Program-made: the position numbers and the translations under genes
Notes under the pieces: generated by a model
What the model was told of the DNA's origin: nothing
Databases searched by the model: none
Seen by the model: the letters and a program-made list of their open reading frames with translations, nothing else
NCBI RefSeq assembly: GCF_001403735.1
Contig: NZ_CXPG01000019.1
Coordinates: forward strand, 1-34,621
DNA length: 34,621 bases
Source: Jannaschia rubra
GTDB taxonomy: Bacteria; Pseudomonadota; Alphaproteobacteria; Rhodobacterales; Rhodobacteraceae
Reading direction: 5' to 3'
Shown here: positions 1 to 7,832 of the stretch, piece by piece
Numbering within the stretch: the stretch's first letter is position 1
Layout of the letters: each line of letters opens with the position of its first letter

Positions 1-180
1 GCCGCCTTGAAGCGCCTACTTGGAATGCGGCAATCGTTCCGCTCGCTGCGTTCCGCGAAAGCGACGGTCCTCGCGATTGAGACAATCCGGACCATCAGGA
101 ACGGCCACATCTCGAACAAGGCACCCGGTGTCCGCGGGGAGATCGACTTTGTCCGGAATCTGTTCTGTGAGACGGCCTGA
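1..180 (+). pseudogene. IS6-family transposase, C-terminal part (cut by window edge)
   Basis: Frame 1 is open from the first base and encodes about 59 residues beginning AALKRLLGMRQSFRSLRSAKA and ending in TGA. This is the tail of an IS6/IS240-type DDE transposase, where the sequence after the catalytic Glu reads (E)-x-DHAALKRL. The catalytic domain is missing because the window starts here. It is in the same frame as the N-terminal part at 34127-34621, and alignment to the family leaves about 11 codons missing between the two. The inverted repeat at 220-233 closes the element. Either this is the other end of the same copy on a circular molecule, or a second copy. Confidence 0.8.
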
Positions 181-219
181 AAGAGCGGACGAATGGCCGA
201 TCCGTGCTCAAAGCCGGCT

Positions 220-233
220 AACGCAACAGTCCC
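220..233. repeat. IS6-family terminal inverted repeat, right end
   Basis: AACGCAACAGTCCC is the exact reverse complement of GGGACTGTTGCGTT at 34058-34071. It lies 39 bases after the transposase stop, the normal place for the IS6 right end. The adjacent 8 bases (234-241, GTCGATAG) do not match the 8 bases outside the left end (34050-34057, AAATCCAG), so there is no target-site duplication between these two ends. Confidence 0.8.
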
Positions 234-472
234 GTCGATAGCGGTCCACGTACTGCTGCGAGCGATTTTTCCTTCGCGATGCGCCATCTTCTGACGCGTG
301 AATTCTTCGGTTGATTCGGCGGTAAAATGGATGCTCTATTCAATGGCCATAAGAACAACCCACGACGTTTGAACGTGATCGGCACCACGATGGCATTGGT
401 AAGAACAAACAGCTTTGGTTCTGCGCTGAAGATCATGCTCGTGAAAAGAAATCAAACAGCCCAAGAGTCAGC
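234..472. other. Unassigned region after IS6 end
   Basis: About 240 bases with lower GC than the rest of the window. An ORF of 49 codons (327-476, ATG start, stop overlapping the next gene region) can be read, but I recognise no family and see no strong ribosome binding site, so I do not call it a gene. It may be debris from the genes that flanked the IS before rearrangement. Confidence 0.3.
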
Positions 473-478
473 TTGAAA

Positions 479-907
479 ATGTCCGAAATGGATCCGGCAT
501 CGACAAACCCCACCACGCGGTATCCTTGGCAAGAAGAATTGGAACACCTCAGGCAAGAGGCGAAAGAAATCGGGCATTTTCGTTCCGAATTGCGCTATCC
601 GAACGGGAAGATCCCGCTTAGTGCGGCTTTGGCCTACATTGAAGAGCATGCCGCGCGGCCCGAAATCATGGCGGCCCTGTCGAATGTTGGCCTGCGCGAA
701 TGGATGGAAGATGACGACGCCGACCTTTGGGGTGAATTCAAGACTTATCTGAGACTGCGGCAGCCGACCGTTCCGGATCGATCTCCCTACATTGGCTCGC
801 GTATAAGAGCTTTGGCATGCGGAGAATATAAGAGCGTGTCGGATCCACGACTGATTGAAGCGCTTTTGCGGGAGCAAGAGATCTCGGACGATCGGAGCCC
901 CAAATGA
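479..907 (+). CDS. Hypothetical protein, coupled to a PIN-like ORF
   Basis: This encodes a 142-residue soluble acidic protein of unknown family from ATG 479; a TTG at 473 would add two residues. No membrane segment or signal peptide is visible. The last residues are hydrophilic (EQEISDDRSPK). Its stop overlaps the ATG of the next ORF at 904 (ATGA), so the two are translationally coupled. The small-protein-then-PIN order is that of antitoxin-toxin operons, so an antitoxin-like role is a reasonable guess from context only. GC content is lower than in the plasmid core, suggesting separate acquisition. Confidence 0.55.
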   Translation: MSEMDPASTNPTTRYPWQEELEHLRQEAKEIGHFRSELRYPNGKIPLSAALAYIEEHAARPEIMAALSNVGLREWMEDDDADLWGEFKTYLRLRQPTVPDRSPYIGSRIRALACGEYKSVSDPRLIEALLREQEISDDRSPK

Positions 908-1089
908 GATATATTGTTGTCGATAACACTACTCTCCAGAATCTTTATATCGTGGGTGGAGCAGATGCGTGGGATGCGTTGCGGTCGGCCGGCGATCGCA
1001 TCGTCATTACGAACCAGATTCTAGAAGAGGCACGGCGCGGCCCACACGGTTTGGAACTATGCGCCAATGATCTATATGTCATTGGTTAG
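904..1089 (+). pseudogene. Truncated PIN-domain-like protein
   Basis: This is a 61-residue ORF starting MRYIVVDNTTLQNL, which resembles the first beta strand of a PIN nuclease carrying the first catalytic Asp (VVDNT). A helix and the segment IVITNQILEEARRG follow, matching the second strand and a conserved Glu. PIN proteins run to 120-150 residues; here the frame stops after LYVIG, exactly where the next toxin region begins. I infer that a PIN toxin was truncated when the HigB-like gene became joined downstream. The start overlaps the preceding gene by four bases. A complete protein from a different small family is possible. Confidence 0.45.
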
Positions 1090-1456
1090 CAAAAGGCGTG
1101 ACAATGACAAGCTGCAGACCGTCGCGGAGATGCTCGAGTCCCAGTGGCGGGCGAAAAACATCATGTCCGACGAGGAGCGTGAAGCGGCGATTCAGTTTTT
1201 CGCCGCGAACCCGGAAGCGGGGCTCTCGCTCGGCGGAGGGCTTCGTAAAGTACGGAGTCCCCGTGAGGGGGGCGGCAAGAGCGGCGGGTTCAGGACGATC
1301 CAAGTCACGATCCAAGTCTTTGGCGGACGACAGATGCCGATCTTCCTCGTGACGGTCTTCGCCAAGAACGAGAAGGACGATTTGAGCGAGGCGGAACAGG
1401 CGGCTGCCGTTGAGCTCAGCAAACGGATCGTCGCCATGTACGGAGAAACTCGATGA
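1067..1456 (+). CDS. HigB/RelE-like toxin, probably damaged
   Basis: The segment MSDEEREAAIQFFAANPEAG...GGLRKVR...GGGKSGGFRTI...MPIFLVTVFAKNEKDDLSEAE is characteristic of the RelE/HigB-2 type of ribosome-dependent mRNA interferase. The family normally starts at the position of LQTVAEM (codon 1112), but that codon is CTG. The only in-frame Met codons are upstream at 1067 and 1076, overlapping the PIN remnant, or inside the protein at 1130. A perfect 12-bp tandem duplication (1295-1306 and 1307-1318, unit ACGATCCAAGTC) gives TIQVTIQV where the family is expected to have one copy, inside a core strand. The gene is coupled to the antitoxin by an ATGA overlap. It may be inactive. Confidence 0.7.
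   Translation: MIYMSLVSKRRDNDKLQTVAEMLESQWRAKNIMSDEEREAAIQFFAANPEAGLSLGGGLRKVRSPREGGGKSGGFRTIQVTIQVFGGRQMPIFLVTVFAKNEKDDLSEAEQAAAVELSKRIVAMYGETR
1295..1318. repeat. 12-bp perfect tandem duplication inside toxin gene
   Basis: Two adjacent copies of ACGATCCAAGTC keep the reading frame and duplicate four residues (TIQV) in the HigB-like toxin. A recent slippage event is the simplest origin. Confidence 0.9.
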
Positions 1457-1740
1457 ACACCAATGATAGCATCACGAAAGGCCTCGAAGAGGCGCTGGTT
1501 TTCGCCCGAGGGCAGAAGGGCAGGGTGCGCGTGCATCAGGTTTCGGTTCCCGAGGTCGACGTCGCTGAGATCCGCGAAGAAACCGGCCTGCCACAGGCCC
1601 AGTTCGCTCGTAGCATAGGCGTCGCCAAGGGCACGCTCCTGAATTGGGAGCACGGCCGCCGCCACCCCACAGGCCCCGCCCAGGTTCTGCTGGCCCTCAT
1701 TGCGAAAGACCCGGACGTGGTCCAAGGCTTGCTGCGGTGA
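1453..1740 (+). CDS. HigA-like XRE-family antitoxin
   Basis: This 95-residue protein has a C-terminal helix-turn-helix: VAEIREETGLPQAQFARSIG then VAKGTLLNWEHGRRHPTGPA, ending in LLALIAKDPDVVQGLLR. This is the standard layout of antitoxins encoded after RelE/HigB-2 toxins. The N-terminal 35 residues would bind the toxin, and the helix-turn-helix binds the operon promoter. ATG 1453 overlaps the toxin stop (ATGA), fixing the start and indicating coupled translation. It appears intact although its toxin shows damage, so it could still act as a repressor or neutralise a related toxin elsewhere. Confidence 0.8.
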   Translation: MNTNDSITKGLEEALVFARGQKGRVRVHQVSVPEVDVAEIREETGLPQAQFARSIGVAKGTLLNWEHGRRHPTGPAQVLLALIAKDPDVVQGLLR

Positions 1741-1981
1741 TATCACATGGCAATCCTGTACGCCACCGGAGGAACCGCCGAGCAGAGTCGCTGACGACCT
1801 GATCCCGGCGCTGTCAGAAGCCGTCGCGCATACAGGATGGCAGGGAGCCGCGACGCATCATCACCCAGTCACGCCGAGCGGCGGCCCGAACACGGACACG
1901 AGAATCCGACCGTACCGCTCAATTGAACATAACGTAGATTAGCTGCGCCACCCGGACCGCCCGGCCCCGGCCGTCATCGAC
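1741..1981. other. Intergenic, no gene seen
   Basis: About 240 bases between the antitoxin stop and the palindrome at 1982. I see no ORF with a ribosome site, no tRNA and no clear promoter. Confidence 0.4.
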
Positions 1982-2011
1982 CCCCGATGTTTCGCGCGCG
2001 AAACATCGGGG
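1982..2011. repeat. parS-like palindrome within a 30-bp perfect inverted repeat
   Basis: The core TGTTTCGCGCGCGAAACA is flanked by matching arms (CCCCGA / TCGGGG) to give a perfect 30-bp palindrome. It begins 6 bases beyond the stop codon of the minus-strand gene ending at 2017, so it may also act as a transcription terminator, although no T-run follows. Confidence 0.8.
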
Positions 2012-2016
2012 CGGCG

Positions 2017-2541
2017 TCATTCCCGGTGCTTCAGGGTCCGGCCGAGTGCCCGCACGGGGGCCGAGACCTTCCAGGACGTGCTCGACAGATAGTCCCGGCG
2101 CAGCCCGTCGACGGCCTCGGTATGGGCCACCGTCATCGCCGCCACCTCGATGTGCAGGGCCGCCATCTCGGCGCGCAGGGCCTGCAACTCGCCGTCGCGC
2201 TCGGCCAGCTGCCGGGTCAGGGCCGCGGCCTGGTCGCGCCCGGCCTTCTTCGCCGCTTCCAGTTCGGCACGGAGCGCGATCAGCTTCCTGTCGCGGTCGA
2301 TCAGGCGGTCCGCCGCGGCGTTCGCCTCGTCCACCAGCGCCTTGCGCTCCTCCAGCGCGGGGTCGATCCGCGCCTCGGGTCCGGCCGCCTCCGGGGCGGC
2401 CTGCCCTGCCCCGCCCTCCAGCCGGTCGAGAAGGCCGCCCAGCACCGCGATGCCCGTCCGGCGGACCTCCGTCACGAGACCGGCGACGCGGTCGGTGGGT
2501 TTCTTCTTCGGTGTCGATGCGTTGTCCATGGCCGCCCTCAT
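2017..2541 (-). CDS. Coiled-coil protein accompanying the glycosyltransferase
   Basis: This 174-residue protein is mostly a long coiled coil (roughly residues 62-150, rich in Ala, Leu, Glu and Arg with heptad spacing, e.g. LIALRAELEAAKKAGRDQAAALTRQLAERDGELQAL). It ends with DYLSSTSWKVSAPVRALGR, a short tail of the STSW(R/K)xxxPxR type found at the ends of many polysaccharide glycosyltransferases and their coiled-coil partners. ATG 2541 overlaps the stop of the glycosyltransferase gene (ATGA), so the two are coupled. It probably scaffolds or measures a glycan-assembly complex at the inner membrane; this role is inferred from the tail and neighbour. No signal peptide or membrane helix is evident. 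Confidence 0.7.
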   Translation of the reverse strand: MRAAMDNASTPKKKPTDRVAGLVTEVRRTGIAVLGGLLDRLEGGAGQAAPEAAGPEARIDPALEERKALVDEANAAADRLIDRDRKLIALRAELEAAKKAGRDQAAALTRQLAERDGELQALRAEMAALHIEVAAMTVAHTEAVDGLRRDYLSSTSWKVSAPVRALGRTLKHRE

Positions 2542-4862
2542 GCTGCGGGTTTCCGTGTCTGGGCGTCCTCGGCGTCGCGGAGCATGGCAAGCCTTTCGTT
2601 CAAGCGTTTTAGAAGCACGGCACGGTGTTCCGACCGCGCCACGCGCAAGGCACCCCTCCGGGTCTCGACCGCTTGTGCCATTTTTGACACACGGCTCGCC
2701 CCGGTCCAGACGCTAGTGGGATTCAGGCGATAGACACCCATCACCCGGTCAATGAACCCGATCTTGCCCATGCGGTCGATATAGAACCCGAGCGCGATCT
2801 CGCTCATCCGAGGCTCATAGATCACCGACGGCAGGTTCCGCATCAGGTCGGTGCGGAACATGGCCGACGACAGGTTCGCAATCGGGTTCAGGTTTTCGTC
2901 CTTCGCAAAATCCGCCCCCGTCAGCAGGGGGGCCAGACCCTCCTGCCGCTTCAGCAGGCGACGGCTGCCGTTGCCCATGTTGAGAAGTTCGATCTTCGAG
3001 AAGACCATCTGCGCCTCGGGCGTCCGGGTCAGGAACTCGGCCTGCCGCAGGTTCTTTTCCGTATCGGTCCAGTAGTCGTCGCCTTCGAGGATGGCGACGA
3101 AGTTCCCTGCCGCCTCGCGGAAGCAATGGCGGTAGTTCTCGGAAATGCCGAAGTTGCCGCCCCGGCTGATGTTACGGATACGGGCCGGATTTTTCGAGGC
3201 ATAACGCTCCATGATCCGCGCCGTCCCGTCGGTCGATCCGTCGTCGGACAGAAGGATCTCGTGGGTGAAGTTTCCCTTCTGGGCCAGTGCGCTCTCGATG
3301 GCCTCGGTGATGTAGTCGACGTGATTATAGCCAAGGATCACCGTTGAGACAGTCGGCTTTGAACTGTATTTTGAACAGATCGCCACGTTCGCCCGAACAT
3401 AGGATTCGCGGATCGTGATCCTGTCGGTGTGACCGTCGTCGTCCGTATAGTCGAGCAGGATCATCGGTATGAAAACGGGAGCTTTATGTCCTGTATATCT
3501 AATGATCAGGTCCCAATCCACCAGTCGTCGCAGGTTCGAATCGAATCCGCCGAACCTTGCGATGAGGGATTTCCGGTGCACGAACACGCCAAGATCAATA
3601 AAGTTCTTTTCTAGAAGAGTTTTTCTATTGAAAGGAGTAGCGCCTATTGATCCGCGGCCCACTAGAATGAACTTTCCATAGTGTGCGTCCCGGTCCCCAT
3701 GCTCAATAATCGAGTTAGCAAAGACTGTCAGGAATTGCGGTCGCATCGTGTTGTCGCTGTCGGCATAGGCGATCCAGGGATGGCGCGCATGGGCCAGGCC
3801 CACGTTGCGCGCGTTGCAGACGCCCAGGTTCTCGGACAGGTAGACATATCTGATCCGGCCCGCCGCGATCTCCGCCCCGAACTCCCGCTCGACCAGATCG
3901 CGGGTGCCGTCGGTCGATCCGTCGTCGACGATGATCAGCTCGAAATTGCCGTGCGTCTGCGCCATGACCGAAGCCACGGCCCGTCCGATGCACCAGGCGC
4001 GGTTGTGCGTTGGCATGATGAGAGAGAAAGCAACGCGCCCCGCATCCTCGAACCTCTGGATATCGAAATCGGAAGTGGCGATATCATGTATGTCGGGTGC
4101 ATTCTCCTTCAGCCAAGCCAGCACACGGTTCTGCCCGTCGATGTTCGCAGCCGACCGTCGCAGCGCCTTGACCTTCACCAGCGGTAACCCGCGTTCGAGC
4201 GTGTAGAGCGGCAGGGCCGGCAGGTTGTGATAGCTCGGATCCTTGGGATGCACGCCCTTCAGCGTGTTCTCGACCATGGCCCCGGAGGTGAACCCGGCCT
4301 CGCGCAGGACCTTGGTCAGCCCCAATTCGTATTTCTGAATGACTTGATTGACGTTCTCCTGCTTCGTCACCCCCTCGATGAACCCGCGGAACGCGTCGGA
4401 GGTGAAGACAGGCCGCGTCATCGCCACGAAATAGCTCTGCAGGTGATAGGAGAACTGGTGGCTGTCGGTGCCGCCCCAGAAGTCGAGCCCCCGCGCCTCC
4501 ATCGTCTCGAACATCGGCGCGAAGGACCCCACGGGGCCGTAGCAGCTGTCGTTGCACAGGATCAGCGCGTCGGCGCGGTCGAGCAGGCCCGTCTCGCGCG
4601 CCAGCGCCACCCCCCGCTTGTAGGAGCCGAAGTCGTATTCCCCGTGCCGCCCCGCGATCACGTGGTCCGCATGGGCGTCGAGCTTCGCCCGCTCGCCCGG
4701 CGCGAGATCGTTGTCGCAGACCACCACGATGGCCTCGACGAGGGGCCGCAGCCCCGCGAGATAGGGCAGGACCTGCGGCGGCAGCACCCCGTCGGGGCTG
4801 TAGCTGGCGAAGACGGCGACGCGTTTCTGTTTCTTCGGGGGCATCGGCTGCGGCGTCGTCAT
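2538..4862 (-). CDS. Three-domain glycosyltransferase: RgpF-like plus two GT2 domains
   Basis: This 774-residue cytoplasmic-face enzyme is probably used for surface polysaccharide synthesis. Residues about 12-235 resemble the rhamnan-synthesis RgpF domain (VAVFASYSPDGVLPPQVLPYLAGL, later NDSCYGPVGSF and FWGGTDSHQFSYHLQSYF). A first GT2 domain spans about 277-490 (SLIMPTHNRAW, IIVDDGSTDGT, DSD at 368-370). A second spans about 504-720 (STVILGYNHVDYI, LLSDDGSTDGT, EGDDYW at 593-598). I chose ATG 4862 over an upstream ATG at 4907 because AGGAAG precedes it at a good distance and conservation starts there. Codons for about residues 390-465 are markedly lower in GC, hinting at mosaic exchange within the first GT2 domain. 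The sugar substrates cannot be read from sequence. Confidence 0.85.
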   Translation of the reverse strand: MTTPQPMPPKKQKRVAVFASYSPDGVLPPQVLPYLAGLRPLVEAIVVVCDNDLAPGERAKLDAHADHVIAGRHGEYDFGSYKRGVALARETGLLDRADALILCNDSCYGPVGSFAPMFETMEARGLDFWGGTDSHQFSYHLQSYFVAMTRPVFTSDAFRGFIEGVTKQENVNQVIQKYELGLTKVLREAGFTSGAMVENTLKGVHPKDPSYHNLPALPLYTLERGLPLVKVKALRRSAANIDGQNRVLAWLKENAPDIHDIATSDFDIQRFEDAGRVAFSLIMPTHNRAWCIGRAVASVMAQTHGNFELIIVDDGSTDGTRDLVEREFGAEIAAGRIRYVYLSENLGVCNARNVGLAHARHPWIAYADSDNTMRPQFLTVFANSIIEHGDRDAHYGKFILVGRGSIGATPFNRKTLLEKNFIDLGVFVHRKSLIARFGGFDSNLRRLVDWDLIIRYTGHKAPVFIPMILLDYTDDDGHTDRITIRESYVRANVAICSKYSSKPTVSTVILGYNHVDYITEAIESALAQKGNFTHEILLSDDGSTDGTARIMERYASKNPARIRNISRGGNFGISENYRHCFREAAGNFVAILEGDDYWTDTEKNLRQAEFLTRTPEAQMVFSKIELLNMGNGSRRLLKRQEGLAPLLTGADFAKDENLNPIANLSSAMFRTDLMRNLPSVIYEPRMSEIALGFYIDRMGKIGFIDRVMGVYRLNPTSVWTGASRVSKMAQAVETRRGALRVARSEHRAVLLKRLNERLAMLRDAEDAQTRKPAA

Positions 4863-5042
4863 GGTCCGGTCTTCCTGTCTGTCGCGGATGCGGCCCATCC
4901 GCCCCATGCGCTTCCCGCGTTCCGTCGCTCGGCGGAATGGGGCGGGCGAATGGCGATTGTTTCCGCGGCCGTATAGAACCGGCGATCGGATTTGGCGATG
5001 GCAATTTCGTCGCGGAGGGCCCCGAATTAGGTCCGATCCGGT

Positions 5043-5060
5043 TGTTTCGCATGCGAAACA
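5043..5060. repeat. parS-like palindrome (GCATGC centre)
   Basis: TGTTTCGCATGCGAAACA is a perfect 18-bp palindrome, 67 bases beyond the parB stop in the parB-glycosyltransferase gap. It is the perfect copy nearest to parAB. Confidence 0.8.
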
Positions 5061-5087
5061 TTCGCCGCGCGGGGGCGGATGGCGAAG

Positions 5088-5117
5088 ACAGACCCCGAAC
5101 CCTTTGTCGGGGTCTGT
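5088..5117 (-). terminator. Hairpin terminator after parB
   Basis: An 11-bp perfect stem (ACAGACCCCGA, 5088-5098, with TCGGGGTCTGT, 5107-5117) and an 8-base loop end 10 bases downstream of the parB stop codon. There is no long T-run on the minus strand, so Rho-independent action is plausible but not certain. It could also act on plus-strand transcription, where three T residues follow. Confidence 0.6.
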
Positions 5118-5126
5118 TTCAGGCCC

Positions 5127-6140
5127 TCAGCCCCGCCCGGCGATCCAGGTGGCGAGGTCGGCGTGGAAGGCGTCGTCCACCCCCGGCCCCGACAGGATCA
5201 GCCGCCCGTCCTCGCGGGCGATCTCCACCGCGCCGCGGGGGGCGGAGGCGGGCTCCGGCGCGGCCCTGTCGGGGCGCAGCGCGGCGTCGAGCGCCGCGGC
5301 CTCCGCCTCGGGCGTGTCGGGGCGGGCGGCCGCCAGGGCGGCGCGCAGGCGGGGGCCGAGCGCCGCATCCCCCTCCAGCGCGCGCGCCAGCGCCAGGCCC
5401 CGCCGCTCGGGCAGGGCCGCGGGAAAGCGCAGCGCCCCGTCGAGCGCCTCGACCAGCACCGCGAAGCTGCCGATCTTGGAGCGTTTCGCGCGCGAGACAT
5501 TCGCATACATCCCCCGCAGCGCCGCGCGCAGGTCCGGGAAGGCTCCGACCTCCACCGCCTTGATGGCGATGCGCGCGCGCTCGTAGAAGCTGATGGGCGC
5601 GCGGATCTCGTTCTCCTCGACCATCGAGACATAGGCCGCGGGCAGGTCGTTCGGCGCCACCAGCCGCGCCTTGATGCGGGAAAACGCCGGGTCCTTCGTC
5701 TCGGCCCAGAGCGCGCGCAGCGCCGTCAGCCGCCGCAGCCCGGACACGAGGCCGTAAGCCTCCGTCGGGGCGGAGTTCAGCTTGACCACGTCGATGGGCA
5801 CCTGCTGGCCGCGGGCGCGCAGGCTCGCCATCAGCGCCTGCATGTCCTCGTCGGCCTCCGCCGGCATCAGGCGGTCGCGGTGCATGTATCCCGCCTCGAT
5901 CCGGCCCACGGGCAGCGACACCAGAAGCCGCCCCTCGGCCCGCGCCGTGGTGATGAAGGCCGCCATCTCCTCCAGCGCGGCCGACCCCGCCGCCTGGCCG
6001 CTGACCTGCGCCACGGGCGGCGCATGGGCGGGGGCCGCGGCCGCGCCCTGCGACAGGCCGGGGCCGCCGGTGCCGGGGCGCGCCTCCTTGGTCTCGGGGA
6101 CGGGGTGGCGGGCGATGTCGAGACGTCTGCGCTTGGCCAT
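5127..6140 (-). CDS. parB: ParB-family partition protein
   Basis: This 337-residue centromere-binding protein is the partner of the ParA encoded just upstream (32-base gap, same strand). After a low-complexity N-terminus come ParB/Srx fold motifs: LPVGRIEAGYMHRDR, GQQVPIDVVKL, YGLVSGLRRLTALRAL (the GxRR box) and ENEIRAPISFYERA (the ENxxR box that contacts CTP in ParB enzymes). A helix-turn-helix-like segment follows around MYANVSRAKRSKIGSFAVL. The C-terminal 60 residues would form the dimerisation domain. ATG 6140 gives MAKRRRLDIARHP, usual for plasmid ParB proteins. It would load onto parS-type palindromes, and the repeats scattered over 1.9-17.4 kb are the obvious candidates. There is no RepC, so this is not a repABC operon. 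Confidence 0.85.
   Translation of the reverse strand: MAKRRRLDIARHPVPETKEARPGTGGPGLSQGAAAAPAHAPPVAQVSGQAAGSAALEEMAAFITTARAEGRLLVSLPVGRIEAGYMHRDRLMPAEADEDMQALMASLRARGQQVPIDVVKLNSAPTEAYGLVSGLRRLTALRALWAETKDPAFSRIKARLVAPNDLPAAYVSMVEENEIRAPISFYERARIAIKAVEVGAFPDLRAALRGMYANVSRAKRSKIGSFAVLVEALDGALRFPAALPERRGLALARALEGDAALGPRLRAALAAARPDTPEAEAAALDAALRPDRAAPEPASAPRGAVEIAREDGRLILSGPGVDDAFHADLATWIAGRG
5483..5498. repeat. Imperfect parS-like sequence inside parB
   Basis: GTTTCGCGCGCGAGAC differs from the intergenic palindromes by one base. It encodes VSRAKR in the DNA-binding part of ParB. It may be coincidence of codon choice; noted because it is the only coding copy besides the one in the GTPase gene tail. 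Confidence 0.35.
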
Positions 6141-6172
6141 GTCGGTGCCTTTCGTTGCTGGACCCCGGTGCC

Positions 6173-7615
6173 CTAGGCCCGAGCGATGCCCTGTTGCGCG
6201 GTTTCCGCTTCGCCGTTCGCCGCGGCATCTTCCGCGACCGCGGCCTCCTGGTCGCGCTTCCACGTCCCGATCAGCAGGCGCTTGAAGGCGGCATAGGTCT
6301 CGTCGAAGGTCTCGCGGCCGCGGGCATAGGTCTCGCGGTTGAAGTCGCGGTAATCGGCTTCGTAGATGCCGTTCACCTGCTCGCCCGCCTGGCCGATCAG
6401 CGCGGTGAAATCCTGCCGGTGGGGCGACAGGACGGGCCCGAGATAGCTCTGCATCAGCGCGGCCAGCTCCCCCTGCTGGCTGCCGTCGTAGCGCGTCAGC
6501 ACCGCGCGCACCGCGTCCCACTCGAAGGCCAGCCCCTCGCGCCCCAGGGCCCGCGCGGCGATGTTCTCGCCCTCCTCGATCGAGGCGAAGGTGGCGTGCA
6601 GCATGTCGAAGAACCGCCCCGTGGAATCGAACTCGAGGAACGACGCGCCCAGCGGCACCAGCAGGATGTCCGCCGCCGAGAGCCCGTTGATCGTGAGATA
6701 CCCGAGCGCGGGCGGCGTATCGAGGAAGACGATGTCGTAGGCGTCGAGCAGCCCCGCCCCCTCCAGCCCGTCCGACAGCGCGTCCCAGAGCTTCCACCCC
6801 CGCGACTGCAACCGCCAGACCGGGATCTGGAACTCCGCCCAGTACAGATTCAGCTGCGCGCCGATCAGGTCGATGTTGGGCCAGTGCGTCTTCTGAACCA
6901 GCCCCGCCGGGTCCACTTCCAGCGCCGCCCCCAGCGTGTCGTCGAGCGGCAGCGGCGCCTCGCCCCGGTCGATGCGCGCCTGGTTGGTCGCGCGCAGGTG
7001 GCGGGCGTGGTGGCCGGCGATCAGCGGAAAGACCGTCTGCCATTCGTCCTCCACCCGGCCGCCGAAGATCGAGGTGAGCGAGCCCTGGCTGTCGAGGTCG
7101 ACCACCAGCACCCGGTAGCCGTCGAGCGCCGCCGACATCGCCAGATGCGCCGCCGTCGACGACTTGCCCACGCCGCCCTTGAAGTTGGCCACCGCCACCA
7201 CCTTGGCCGGCAGCCCCTCGGGGCGGAAGGGGGCGTATTCCTTGGACCGCGATCCCGCGCTGCTGAAATGGGCGCGCAGGCGCAGCACCTCGTCGAGGGT
7301 GAACCACCGCGCCCCGCCCTCGGTCTCGGACCGGCCCTGCGGCAGGTCGGGACGGGCGCGCAGCACGCGGCGGAAATGGGCCTGCGCCACCGGGATCAGG
7401 TAGCGCGTGATCTCCCAGGTGGAGAACAGCCGCAGCGTCTTGCGCCCCTGCTCGCCCAGCCCCCGCGACGCGAGATCCTCGCGCCCGGCCGCGCAGGCGC
7501 GGGCGATGCGGGCGAAGCCCTCGGTCGTGGTGGGCGGGCCCAGTTCGGCGCGGGCGGCATCGGGGTCGATGTTGAAATAGGCCGGCGTGGCCGCCCCTGT
7601 GCTGTCCTTGGCCAT
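6173..7615 (-). CDS. parA: ParA-family partition ATPase
   Basis: This 480-residue ATPase drives plasmid segregation. The first 130 residues form a DNA-binding extension (LRLFSTWEITRYLIPVAQAHFRRVL... ARWFTLDEVLRLRAHF, a MerR-like helix-turn-helix region), typical of type Ia ParA proteins that also repress their own promoter. The deviant Walker A motif KGGVGKSST lies at 146-154, Walker A' DLDSQGS at 173-179, and Walker B LDTPPALG follows about 120 residues later. It is first in a parA-parB operon transcribed away from repA. An inverted repeat at 7640-7660 in its leader is a candidate autoregulatory operator. ATG 7615 gives MAKDSTGAATPAYFNID and fits family length. Confidence 0.92.
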   Translation of the reverse strand: MAKDSTGAATPAYFNIDPDAARAELGPPTTTEGFARIARACAAGREDLASRGLGEQGRKTLRLFSTWEITRYLIPVAQAHFRRVLRARPDLPQGRSETEGGARWFTLDEVLRLRAHFSSAGSRSKEYAPFRPEGLPAKVVAVANFKGGVGKSSTAAHLAMSAALDGYRVLVVDLDSQGSLTSIFGGRVEDEWQTVFPLIAGHHARHLRATNQARIDRGEAPLPLDDTLGAALEVDPAGLVQKTHWPNIDLIGAQLNLYWAEFQIPVWRLQSRGWKLWDALSDGLEGAGLLDAYDIVFLDTPPALGYLTINGLSAADILLVPLGASFLEFDSTGRFFDMLHATFASIEEGENIAARALGREGLAFEWDAVRAVLTRYDGSQQGELAALMQSYLGPVLSPHRQDFTALIGQAGEQVNGIYEADYRDFNRETYARGRETFDETYAAFKRLLIGTWKRDQEAAVAEDAAANGEAETAQQGIARA

Positions 7616-7639
7616 GGCCCGTTCCTTGCATGTGCGGTG

Positions 7640-7660
7640 TTTCGGCCAAGGTATCCGAAA
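7640..7660. promoter_or_regulatory. Inverted repeat upstream of parA (candidate operator)
   Basis: TTTCGG (7640-7645) and CCGAAA (7655-7660) are separated by 9 bases, 25-45 bases upstream of the parA start codon. The site fits autorepression by ParA; the right half (TCCGAAA) also shares seven bases with the iteron core, so RepA cross-binding is possible. Confidence 0.4.
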
Positions 7661-7728
7661 AGGCGGTACATGCCAGAAAAATCGTCACCCTCCCTGCAAT
7701 CCTTCCACAGGCGCCGTCCCGGCATCGG

Positions 7729-7756
7729 GTGTTATAAAGTGTTATTCATGTGTTAC
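7729..7756. other. AT-rich triple GTGTTA repeat at the origin
   Basis: GTGTTAT occurs at 7729 and 7739 and GTGTTAC at 7750, spaced about one helical turn, in the only AT-rich stretch between parA and repA. Short AT-rich repeats beside iterons are typical of the DNA unwinding element of iteron plasmids. Confidence 0.55.
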
Positions 7757-7832
7757 GGGCTCCGCCCCGCTCTTAAAACCCCGCCTGCGCCCCTTGTGGC
7801 CAAGGGCCGCGCGCCGCGCCGCGCGGGCGGGG

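Noticed and set aside
5127-7688. Single large ParB-containing protein
   Set aside because: The N-terminal 500 residues are an off-frame reading of parA; ParB begins at 6140 after a 32-base gap.
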